A stretch of 64,000 nucleotides of DNA from contig OY992834.1 in the NCBI GenBank assembly GCA_963921425.1, positions 11,887,271-11,951,270 on the forward strand, written 5' to 3'. The position numbers were made by a program, and so were the translations under genes. The notes below the pieces were generated by a model that had not been told where the DNA came from, did no database searches, and worked only from the letters and a program-made list of their open reading frames with translations. Positions 52,001 through 60,789 of this stretch are shown piece after piece (the stretch's first letter is position 1; each line of letters starts with the position of its first letter). The stretch is from Dryas octopetala. Lineage: Eukaryota > Streptophyta > Magnoliopsida > Rosales > Rosaceae.

Positions 52001-52443
52001 AATCATACCACGGTTAATAATCGGAGATCTTCTCACAGGTCTTCTCACAAACAAATGGACATAATCGTCTTTCATGTACCCCTTTTTCACGCAGGACCTT
52101 TTAGCCATACAGTAGTTCAAACTTAGCATTTTGCATCTAAACTAATTAAGCACCAACAGTGACACACTCACACTTGGAATAAAATTTCCCTCAATTGTTT
52201 CTTTAATTTTCTCGGCAACCAAACAGAAGGTATGCAGACACGCATATACAATTCGACCAGAACAAAAATAAATTATATGCAAATTTTGGAGGCAAATCAC
52301 AGCAAACAAAAAGACTCTGATAGGCGTAATTGAAAAGAAGCTGAAACTTGAAAGATCAAGGTTAAGGGGGCGCACAGTTTGCTGGCCGAAGCGTCGTCGT
52401 TTGTGGCTTGAACTGCTTCTCTGTTGCTGCGCGAATCAGCCAT
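46091..52443 (-). CDS. LCMT1: Leucine carboxyl methyltransferase 1 (SBI1 orthologue)
   Basis: Thirteen exons: 52443-52376, 52097-52009, 51887-51745, 51533-51486, 51197-51116, 50821-50719, 50395-50275, 50104-50057, 49377-49294, 48805-48741, 47044-46993, 46579-46541 and 46174-46091. Joined, they encode 341 residues starting MADSRSNREAVQATNDDASA. Family landmarks appear in order: GYMKDDYVHLFVRRPVRRSP, GYFARWAALRKLMNQFL, the S-adenosylmethionine site ILSLGAGFDTTYFQL, YVELDFKEVTSKKA, LSDHYKLLPVDLR, TFIIAECVLIYLDP, ASKTFSTAVFFLYEQIHPDD, GHQMIRNLESRGC, RAVAWDMLRVY, ERLELFDEFEEWHMMQEHY and VAYAINDAMG. LCMT1 methylates the C-terminal leucine of PP2A catalytic subunits in the cytosol, steering holoenzyme assembly; in Arabidopsis (SBI1) this dampens brassinosteroid signalling through BRI1. 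One intron starts GC instead of GT. The short Gln/Ser-rich C-terminus is plant-like. Confidence 0.96.
46991..46993 (-). other. GC donor splice site of LCMT1 intron 11
   Basis: Exon 11 ends ATGATGCAG and the intron begins GCAAGT, while the next exon starts at 46579 after TTTTCAG. GC..AG introns are a known minor class; the otherwise strong consensus CAG|GCAAGT fits it. No GT alternative nearby keeps the conserved MMQEHY sequence. Confidence 0.8.
47785..48275. repeat. Tandem duplication in a LCMT1 intron
   Basis: Two units (about 47785-48000 and 48052-48275) share GACTTTGCTACRCAGG-like, CAGCTA, ATTTYRAG, AGAAATCTAA/AGGAAATCTTA, TCTGACTTGTCTA and AATYARCTAGCAAGTTRAGA-type blocks in the same order. 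They lie within the large intron 10. A G-run (about 47780-47800) starts the first unit. Confidence 0.65.
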
Positions 52444-52717
52444 CGTTTCGAGATTTGGAGGTTTTTCTTTCTTTTCCTGGTTTTGCCTTTTGGGTCAGTT
52501 TGTTTACTACGCGGCCTTACTACAATAAATTATAAAACTAGTATCTAACAGACTAACACATATTAATAAAAAAAAAAAAAAAAAAAAAGCTAATTACATA
52601 TACTACCCCAAACTATGCCTATTTAACACTTTGCCCTCTGACTAAAATTTTGGCATTTTATCCCTAAATTCAATTCCATAAAACCGGTAAAAATTTAATT
52701 TCTTCATTAGTTAAGAA
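52444..52717. promoter_or_regulatory. LCMT1 upstream region
   Basis: Only 270 bp separate the LCMT1 start codon from the first transposon relic. The stretch has a long A-run (about 52570-52589) and CCCCAAACTATGCCTATTTAAC-like sequence that resembles a truncated MITE end. The core promoter must lie here or in the repeat DNA beyond. Confidence 0.4.
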
Positions 52718-53130
52718 CAGGAGTAAAATTTCGATCTGAAAAAATTTTTAATGGAAATTTTGATTTCGACAAAATTAAACAAAAATAACGAAAATTGCTA
52801 TCAAAATACATAAATTTTGAATGAAACTTGATCATATGTTTATTTAATATATTATCTACAACATTGATAAAAAATATTGAAGAAACTAAATTATATAATA
52901 GGTTTCATGTGATATAAGATGAATATAATGAGTGCTCGAAGTTAATATTGTTAAAAAAATGGGTCACTAATTAATAATTATATAAATAATACCTCAAATT
53001 TATTTATATTACAATATTAAATCATGAATTAAATAAGTATTCAATAAGATGAATATAATGCATGTTAGAGGCAAATACTGTTAAATAAAAATGGTTCACT
53101 AATTAACAATTACATAAAAATAATAACCAC
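52718..53130 (-). mobile_element. Decayed 3' end of the same hAT family
   Basis: Starting with CAGGAGTAAAATTTCGATC (compare the hAT right end CAAGGAATAAAATTTCGAGC), the segment follows the reverse complement of hAT 40830-41166. Shared blocks include ATGTTTATTTAA, TTATCTAC, ACATTGATAAAAAA, GGTTTCATGTGATATA, GATGAATATAATG, TCACTAATTAATAATTA and ACCTCAAATTTATTT. At about 53047-53126 the GATGAATATAATG..CACTAATTAACAATTAC part recurs, so the relic is internally duplicated or two copies abut. It lacks transposase sequence and carries many differences. Confidence 0.75.
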
Positions 53131-53192
53131 TTTTTAAGAGATATAAATGTATTACAATTTACTGGTTTAGAGTTTAAAAACTATTAAACGAA

Positions 53193-53741
53193 GAGGGCTG
53201 TTATTTGCACACCCTTCTTAATAAAAAATAAAAAAAAACAATGAGAAAAGACTAACACACCCCTTCTTTCTTAACACACCCCTAATTAGACTCCAAAAAA
53301 ATTTCAGACCCGTACAAACCAGTCGGACCGCGACCCGACCCGGCTAGATATTCGTCGTCTGGCCACCTCCCGACGCGAGACCGTTCAGGATCTCTTCGTC
53401 TTAGCAGCGCCGACCTCCCTGTGGGGTCCAATCCTTCATCCCGCTGCCGTATAATCTGGATCGAAGTCGAGAAGCTTCGGCTGCCACCGGCTTTCTTCGC
53501 TGATTCCGGTCGTTTTCTGCCACCAATGGAGGGGGGAGTGGTCGGATGAGGGGGGGAGGGGCTGGGTGGGTTGGGTGAAGGGGGGGAGTGGTCGGGGGTG
53601 AAGGAGGTGGAGGTGTGTGTTGGTCTGAGTTGGGTGAGGGAAACAAGGAGGGGTGTGTTGGACTTTTTTCTTTAGTTTTTTATTTTTTTTAAAAGAAGGG
53701 TGTGCAAAAAGAAAAAAATGGGTGTGCAAATAGCAGCCCTC
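53193..53741. mobile_element. 549-bp TIR element with GC-rich core
   Basis: Ends GAGGGCTGTTATTTGCACAC and, inverted, GAGGGCTGCTATTTGCACAC differ at one site. An exact 8-bp duplication TAAACGAA (53185-53192 and 53742-53749) flanks it, which suits hAT; Mutator normally gives 9 bp. The AT-rich terminal parts enclose a core (about 53310-53640) of much higher GC with CGACCCGACCC, CGCTGCCGTATAATCTGG and G-rich runs. The core looks like captured gene DNA, but I do not recognise the donor. Confidence 0.8.
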
Positions 53742-53749
53742 TAAACGAA

Positions 53750-54123
53750 ACTCCAAAACGGCCAAACCAAACTCAAAACAAAATTCCAAGCCTTTTTTTT
53801 TTTTTCCCAATTATCCAAAGACCTCAAATCCCATCAACCCTAAACCTTTTTTTTTATTCTTTTTTATTTTTTTTTCTTTCCTTCCTTTTCTTTCCCCTGT
53901 GACTCTCTAGTCTTCCTCTCAATAGTCTTTCTCACTTTCTTTTTTTTGGGCCACTGCATTAGTCTTTCACTCTTTCTCACTTATCTTTCATTCTTTCTCT
54001 TTTACCTTTTTCCTTTTTATGCCCCAAAAGTCAAAACTGCTCCTAGCCTTCCCCACTCTCCTTTCTCTCTGTTTTTTTTTCTCCTCCTCCTTCTCTCATT
54101 TCTCTCCACAGACTTCACCCCCT

Positions 54124-54187
<64 letters not shown>

Positions 54188-54888
54188 CATCTCCATCACC
54201 AGCCCACCTTCACCTTTACCCTCACCCTCACCTTCCTCTCTTTCTCCCTTATCTGCCCCTGTCGCCTAAACCCACCGAAAACTCAGCCCCCTTTTTTTTT
54301 CCTCCTCTCCACAGCCTCAGCTCCCAAGTGAGAGAGAGATCTGAGTTTAAGAGAGATTTGGTCTGGGGCTGGGAGTTAGTCACAATAGCAAAATTTTGAG
54401 AAATTTTACAAAAACAGTCGTGCTCCGTGTTCGAAATTTCAGTGAAATAATACAAAAAAATAATGGATATGAGATAAAATTTTGGGACCCTAAAAAAATG
54501 AAAATATTTAAAAAAATTAAGTTTATAGAGGGTCAATCAGGGACTGCTTTTTTTTTTTTTAATTATTCTTTCTTGCAAGTTGAACACATGACTTGCTTGA
54601 CCGACACATGGATTAATTTGCAAATTGAGAAAAACTTAGGTTAAACTACAACTCAACGAGTCTCTCTATGCGTTTAATGACCTTCTTTTTAATTATATAT
54701 ATATTATATATATATATAAGGGAGGGGAGGGTATTGTTGGTGCACAAAATCCTAAATAAATCGGTCAAACTAGACCTAGAGATGGAATATGATCCAATTC
54801 AATTTCGATTATTTTTTTTGCTCAATTGGAATAAATTTTGATGCAAATTATAAAAATTTAATTCAATAGAAAAGTCGAACATGATTAA
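53750..54888. other. Pyrimidine-rich intergenic DNA
   Basis: From about 53780 to 54340 the plus strand is strongly T/C-rich with a 60-bp (CT)n run at 54125-54185. It could be the leader of an unannotated gene, but no coding exon follows. A T-run near 54550 and an AT-rich stretch around 54695-54720 complete the region. Confidence 0.45.
54125..54185. repeat. (CT)n microsatellite, about 61 bp
   Basis: Perfect CT dinucleotide run inside a wider pyrimidine tract. Confidence 0.95.
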
Positions 54889-55392
54889 GGGCCAGTTTGG
54901 TATTAATGTGAGAAAAAACAATTGTGAAGTAAAACAGCTGTGAAGTAAAGTCAGCTGTAAAGTAAAGCAATTGAGTGTTTGGTAAACTATGTTTTCAAAA
55001 GTGCTGTGAGTGCAACAAACAGTATCAAAGTGTTTGGTAAATGTTAATGTAAAAGTGCTATGACTGTATATAATTACTAAAATGGACATGATGCTGAAAG
55101 TGTCTTTCACTTATTTGTTTGGTAAAACTAAAATGTTTTTATGTAAACTATTTAAAACCCCCAAGTTTGAACTTGGTTATTTATAAACCTCCACCCTTAA
55201 TAAAACTATTTTCCAACCCCCTATTGGACATTTAATCTCTCCCAAAACCCCCTAGTCAACTAATAGTTTGACCCATATTTTTTTAATGTTCCAGTTTTAC
55301 CCTTTTTTAATTTATCCCATTGATTATAACACAATAGGGGTTAGAATCACTCAACTCACTCAGACTCTCCCTCTGTCTCTTTGAGTTCTGTA

Positions 55393-55427
<35 letters not shown>

Positions 55428-55982
55428 CGTGGCTGTCCCCGGTGCTTGCTCCGTCGTCCGGCGACGGTTGCCGGCGATACCAGTCCCGATCTTCTCGTCT
55501 CTCCTCCCTCTTCCTCCCCCTGTATTCCACTCGCCATGAAAGCTAGCGTCCACGCCGGATCGGGTCTAGGCAGACTCGAGCTCCCTCGCCGGAGATCCGC
55601 CAGTTCCGGCGACGAAGAGGTGTCGGACCGTCATGGATGGCTTCCTCTCGTCGTCCTAAGTCCACTGGTGCCCTCAGAAGATTTGGACGACCCCTAAGTC
55701 CGCCGTTTCGAAGGAGAGAAGCCGGCGACATCCTCGCCGGCGATCTCTGTTTTCCGGCATCCATTTCCGTCGAGTCAGGTACTAATATTCTTCTCCTCAT
55801 TGTACTCTTCAATTCTATGTGTTTGGATTGGACCAATTGTTGATGAATCAAAAAACCCCAAATCGAACCTCATTGTGTGTTGTTGTAACTGTGTATTGTT
55901 GTAAATGTGTGTTGCTCCAAAAATGTTTGAGTTCTGTGTTCTGCGTTTTGTGTTCTGTGTTTTAGTTTACATTTATTGATTA

Positions 55983-56040
55983 AACAGTTTCAGTTCGTGA
56001 AACAGTTTCAGCTCATGAAACAGTTTCAGCTCGTGAAACA
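55983..56040. repeat. 18-bp minisatellite
   Basis: Three tandem copies of ACAGTTTCAGCTCGTGAA with small changes. Confidence 0.8.
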
Positions 56041-56407
56041 TGAGTTTTAAATGAATTTTGAATGAAATTATGGTTTTGAAATATGATGAATCAAATTTGC
56101 AGGTAGAAACAGATCGAGGCAGTGGCGGCTGTCGTTTACTCGTCGCGCGTGAGGTGATCGGATGACGTTGTATTGTTGGCTACTCCTCTCATCTCAATGA
56201 CTTGTTGTATTGTTGGTTTTTTTTTGATAAGGTTGCTGTGTTCTTTTTAGTGAAACGGAATTCAGTAAAGGTGTAACTATTTTAGTGAAGTGTAATTGTT
56301 TTAGTAAAGGTGTAATTGTTTTTTAATTAAGGTGTAATTGCATTTTAGTCGAGGTGTAATTATTTCATCACTTAATTTAGTTTCAGTAAGTGAATTCATA
56401 ACTGAAT

Positions 56408-56545
56408 TCTTCAATTTAGTGTAACTGAATTTCTGAAATTCAGTTTCAGTGTAATTAAATTCTTGAAATTCAGTTTCAGTGTAACTGAATTTTTGAAATT
56501 CAGTTTCAGTGTAACTGAATTTTTGAAATTCAGTTTTAGTGTAAT
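56408..56545. repeat. 30-bp minisatellite
   Basis: About four tandem units of TCAGTTTCAGTGTAACTGAA plus TTTTTGAAAT; the last is shortened. Confidence 0.85.
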
Positions 56546-56658
56546 GAAATTCAATTTCAGTGTTTGATTTTAGTTTTAGTGAAATATTGAGTTTTAGCAA
56601 AAACTTCAATTTCAAAAAAAAAAAAAAAAAAACAATTTCACCAAAATACAGTTACAGT

Positions 56659-56707
56659 GACGTCAGCATGTGTCAGCATGCGTCAGCGCGCGTCAGCATG
56701 CGTCAGA
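56659..56707. repeat. 10-bp minisatellite
   Basis: About five tandem units related to GTCAGCATGC (variants GTGTCAGCAT, GCGTCAGCGC). Confidence 0.8.
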
Positions 56708-57263
56708 AGGGTAATTTAGGATTATAAGTTTTAGGGGGTTTTGAAAGAGTTTCTAGATGGGTGGGGGTTTAAACAAATTTTTTTGGTGAATAGGGTATTT
56801 AAAATTAGGCACTAAATGTTTTTTTACTTATTTTTTAAATTTGTGGCTACAAATTTTTATTAGCATTAATTTTTTAAGAACAACATTATTAAATAAGTAT
56901 TCCTATTATTTTTTTAGGTATATTATAATTTTAATCGTACAAATAAAATATCATAATTAATTATCAAAATATAAAATATAACTAACACTGGACATATTTT
57001 TTAATTTAAAATAAACAAATAAAAATTATAGAAATCAATAAGGGTATTATAGGTAAAATAAAATATTCATCGTTGTTGTGATTCACTGTAGCTTTCAAAA
57101 GCACTTAGAAACTTGCTTTCTGTTTTTGCTGTGGGGAGTTGAGAATTGTGGGGGAAAACAATTTTTTATTTTTTTACCAAACACCAAAACTGCTGTAGGT
57201 GATTGAGAATTGGCATCCACAGCAGCTTTTGGGTCCTCCACCGTAATCCCAAACGGAGCCTAA

Positions 57264-57805
57264 AATAGTTCAATGAAGAATAATTAAGTTAAAATTATTT
57301 TTATTATTGTATAAAATATTATGTTAACTACTGTATCGCTCAAAGGTCCATACTGCGTGAAAAGACGATTACGTCCATTTGTTTGTGAGAAGAACATGAT
57401 TCTCACCCACAAACAAAGCCTCACCTCCCATGCTTTTTACCTCAACCTGCTGCGAAATGGGTCGATCATTCTTGTTGAACACTAATTTGTCAACCATGAA
57501 GCCCTCCATCCAAAACTACTTTAAGTCAATGCCTTCCTTTGGTTTTTTAATAAATCTTCGAACATGCCATAGGTGGTCTCCCCTGGGTTGCATTTCACAA
57601 GCTATGACCGAAAAGCAACAGCACCATCACGATGTGGGAACCAATCATTCGTACAGGCAAGTATCTTGCTTCCGACGTGGGTTTGATGAGATTTTCAAAC
57701 CACACCTAACTGGTTATATGAAAAAACAAATCGATATATTTAAGTATATCAGTTTTTCTTTCCTCTTTCTCGCACACACAGCCAGATGTGTCTACAATGC
57801 TCGAT
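57264..57805. other. Mixed repeat DNA beside the LCMT1 fragment
   Basis: Apart from the LCMT1 fragment, the DNA (about 57420-57700) has coding-like composition on both strands but no domain I can name. It may be one or more captured fragments. The long open frame from 57430 runs straight into the tandem array and is not believable as a gene. Confidence 0.4.
57328..57394 (+). pseudogene. Captured LCMT1 intron 1/exon 2 fragment
   Basis: On the plus strand AACTACTGTATCGCTCAAAG, then GTCC, TGCGTGAAAA and GACGATTACGTCCATTTGTT onward match the reverse strand of LCMT1 around 52045-52125. There the sequence reads AACTACTGTATGGCTAAAAG at the end of intron 1, followed directly by exon 2. The longest gap-free part is 34 bases with 2 differences, and two small indels separate the blocks. 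Because intron sequence is included, the copy was made at DNA level and not from mRNA. Only this part is present; the following sequence is unrelated, so it is a dead fragment. Confidence 0.75.
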
Positions 57806-59020
57806 CCGCGCGCATGATGGGCGACCCGTCCGGAACTCCGCCCTCCGACCACCGCACGGCACAAGGCGATTGGCGACAGACTCACCTCGACGGCGCCGAC
57901 CTGTTTGTGCCACTCCCTTTCCCGGCCGACCAGCACACGTGGCGGAACAAGGCTTCAAAGTCGCGCCTCCTTTGCTGGAAATTTCCTCTTTCCAGCCGAC
58001 TTCGCCCACCTCAGAGGACAGTTTTGGTATGCTTTTTCTCATCTCCTCAAGCTCTTCAAAACCCACATAGTCTTTCAAATTATAATTCGTTATTTTTTGA
58101 GTTTCCATGTTAGCCACCTTAGGGCCATCGCGGGTCCATTCATTCCGGCGCCCTGGAGGTTTTCCTTTGGGTGTTTTGACCCATTTCAGGCCTTGAGAAC
58201 CTCTAGAGACCGACCCCAACCAGAAAACTCAAGGAAAGTTTGTGTATTGATAAAAAAACCCATTTGGGCCGCCACCTTGGATGGCCACCAAGGTGTTTCT
58301 GACCACCCAACGACTGCCCAATGGTTTTGTAACCGTTATAAGACTGCTAATAAATTGTTTGTTCATTCTAGAAGACTCGACCCACGCCCGTGATGAGCGA
58401 GCAAGAAAACTGGCAACATTCTCACCTCCCTGGCTCCGACATGCCTATGCCATTCCCTTGACCGACCGACCACTCCGAAAAACTTCGACCACCTCAGAGG
58501 ACAGTTTAGGTATGGGTTTTCTCCTCTCCTCGAGCTCTTCAAAACCCTCATAGTCTTTCAAATTATAGTTCTTTATTTTTCGAGTTTCCATGTTAACCAC
58601 CGCGGGTCCATTGATTCTGGTGGCCTGGAGGTTTTCCTTTGGGTGTTTTGACCCATTTTAGGCCTAGAGAACCTCTAGGGACGAACCCCAACCAGAAAAC
58701 TCAAGGAAAGTTTGAGTATTGATAAAATACGCATTTGGGCCGCCCAACCTTGGGTGGCCACCGTGGTGTTTCTGGTCACCCACCGACTTGCCAATGGTTT
58801 TGTGACCCTTTTTAGATTGCTAATAACTTGTTTGTTCAATCTATATGACTCGGTCCACGCCCATGATGGGCGACCCAGCTGGAACTCCGCCCTCTGACCA
58901 CCGCACGACGCAAGACAACTCGCGACAGACTCACCTCGCCGGCACCGACCTGTCAGTGCCATTCCTTGCCCGGCTGACCACCACACGCTGCGGATCAAGG
59001 CTTCAAAGTCGCACCTCTGA
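57806..59020. repeat. Tandem array of about 0.5-kb GC-rich units
   Basis: Units begin near 57806, 58383 and 58856, each with a CGCCCATGATGGGCGACCC-type start. Units 1 and 2 share TCAGAGGACAGTTT, CTCTTCAAAACCC, ATAGTCTTTCAAATTATA, TGGAGGTTTTCCTTTGGGTG, CAACCAGAAAACTCAAGGAA and TTTGGGCCGCC. Units 1 and 3 share GGAACTCCGCCCTC, GACCACCGCACG and CAAGGCTTCAAAGTCGC. Unit 3 stops early. The array is GC-rich against AT-rich surroundings. Function and origin are unknown; open frames in it shift between units. Confidence 0.85.
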
Positions 59021-59094
59021 TTTTAATTTGTATGATTTTATATTTTGATCTTTTTAATTTATATGATTTTATATTTAGAATGAACTAAATTTAA

Positions 59095-60248
59095 GGAGGG
59101 TGTACTCAATCCAGATTTTTAAAGACTTTTTTTAAGTGACAGACTTTCATAGACTTTCAGAATTATGATAGACTTTCAAAGAGTTTTATAGACTTTTATA
59201 GACTTTCATGAAGTTATATTAAAAAACTTTCATAGACATTGATAGATTTTCAATGACTTTTTGATACAAATATTATTGTGAAATATTGTAAGATAATAGC
59301 ATCCGTATATCACAAAGGGCAATGAAAACGCAATGAAATCAAACAGAAGGGCAATGAAAAAGTAGTGAAATCAAACAAAAATTGACAAGTTGATGAAAGA
59401 ATAATCTCCAAGAAATCAAGATTGTTAAGAAACCTACTAATATATTGAATGATCTAAAACTGATTTTCAATATTTGTCAAAACTTACTATTCAATGTTAC
59501 ATGGATAATGTTAAATTCATGTAACGTTGACGAAAACGAACTTCCAAGTGTGAAGACAATTAAATTAAAAAATAAAATAATACATAATGAGAAATGCATA
59601 TAAGTTTTAAAATTTGAAAGAAATAATGTTGTATTACTACTTAACATATAAGTCAAAAATTTAAAAAATGTTGAATTAATCTCTTTATTATTGTATCTAA
59701 CAGATAAATCTAACTCAAGTCATCCTTGAAACTCTCAACGTAAACATACAAAAAATAAAAAGGTAGAACAATATATAATAATTGACATGTTGTAAACCCA
59801 TAAAACTAACTTCTGGAGCACTGAAGTCTGGAGTTAGAACCGTATATGACAGGTCTATTTATATGTAATGGCATAGTGATGGGACAATATAAGGAATAGG
59901 TGTATCAATGTTGGAAGGGACATACACGCGCGCATGTAATGCTAAAGGAGGCGGAGAGAGAAAAAGGGAAGTCTTTCAAAGTCTTGAGGGGAAATGGAAG
60001 AGAAATAAGAAGATTTGGTATGTATACTTTGATGCCAAAAGTCTTTCAAAGTCTATGGATTTGAGAAATCTGTGAAAGTCATTGACATTTTGAGTACTGT
60101 ATGACTTTCATAGACTTTTAAAAAGTCTTGATTGAGTACCCCCTGACTTTCATAGACTTTTTAAAAGTATATAAAAGTCTTAATTGAGTACCTACTGACT
60201 TTTTAATTTAACAAAAGTCTTTAAAAGTCTTGATTGAGTACACCCCCC
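59095..60248. mobile_element. TIR element rich in GACTTTCATAGAC repeats
   Basis: The left end GGAGGGTGTACTCAATCCAG is inverted at the right (CTTGATTGAGTACACCCCCC). Both end regions repeat ACTTTTAAAGACTTTT and GACTTTCATAGACTTTC-like phrases, and the right side contains three staggered copies of the GATTGAGTAC-type terminus. A TTA trinucleotide lies at each outer edge but the exact edges are not settled. No transposase; superfamily open. Confidence 0.65.
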
Positions 60249-60789
60249 TTAGTTATTTGGTGGAAGCTTTATAATATTATGTGATAGAGTACTTGATCTT
60301 ATATTGATGATAAAAGCTTAACTCTCGTATCTCCAAATTTCCGGTCTCATTTTAGAAAAAGGAAAACAATTACTTAAAAAGCTTTGTTACTTGTTTCTAT
60401 AATTATGACCTTAATTTTAGTCTTGTCTTCAGAAAGATATAATGGGAATGCTTATTTCTAAACTTCTTTGTTAATGGTTTTTTTTTTTTCCTCTTTTGAG
60501 AATGAATGCCAAGATGATTAAATGACACCAGTTTATGGAGCAAATATAGGCCTTGTTTGATTTTAGTTAGTTCGAATGATGTCTGGGCTGGGACAACTCT
60601 GCCCATAATGGTTTGTTACTCCTCTGGCCCCCTGTGTAAAAAACAAGAAAGAAATCTGCATATAAAGTAATGGCCCATAATGATTTGGAATTTGCTAGTT
60701 CACTACTTCTATCTTTCAAGTCATTGAAATCACTGAAATTGGACACTGGTCTACAATTTCATTACAATGCAGAGCATCTTTTACACCCC
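60249..60789. other. Intergenic DNA, no gene seen
   Basis: AT-rich DNA with a T-run near 60480. It lies on the 3' side of the dirigent pseudogene and may include its old 3' UTR. Confidence 0.45.

Larger units (their letters stand above)
55142..56810. mobile_element. Insertion nested in the Harbinger-like element
   Basis: CTAAAATGTTTTTA before and CTAAATGTTTTTTTA after look like a target duplication of about 9-11 bp, as Mutator-like elements make. End regions are related inverted copies (CTATTTAAAACCCCC.., AAACCTCCACCC versus GGGTGGGGGTTTAAA.., GGGTATTTAAAATTAG). The interior has a (CT)n run (55397-55426), a GC-rich gene-like block (55430-55780, with CCGCCGTTTCG and CTCGCCGGCGA phrases) and several minisatellites. 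The layout resembles a Pack-MULE, a Mutator element carrying gene fragments, but the donor gene is not recognised. Confidence 0.5.
54889..57260. mobile_element. PIF/Harbinger (Tourist-like) element with nested insertion
   Basis: The left end GGGCCAGTTTGGTATTA and inverted right end GGCTCCGTTTGGGATTA agree at 13 of 17 sites and fit the G(N)5GTT rule of PIF/Harbinger ends. The 3-bp duplication TAA (54886-54888 and 57261-57263) also fits. Subterminal parts on both sides carry related TTTGGTAAA/TTTACCAAAC, GTGCT and GCAACAA/GCAGC phrases. The middle (about 55142-56810) is a different insertion with its own ends. No transposase is present, so it is non-autonomous. Confidence 0.65.

Noticed and set aside
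53946-54399. Ser/Leu-rich frames over the (CT)n tract
   Set aside because: Low-complexity translation of pyrimidine repeats; no exon structure.
56590-56650. A-run with CAATTTCA on both sides
   Set aside because: The flanking repeat is only 8 bp and lies in sequence already full of such phrases.
57430-58113. 227-residue open frame on the plus strand
   Set aside because: It runs from unrelated repeat DNA into the tandem array, has no domain, and the frame is not kept in the other units.
57749-58219. 156-residue open frame on the minus strand
   Set aside because: It lies fully in the tandem array; the equivalent part of unit 2 is not open in the same way, so selection on a protein is not supported.
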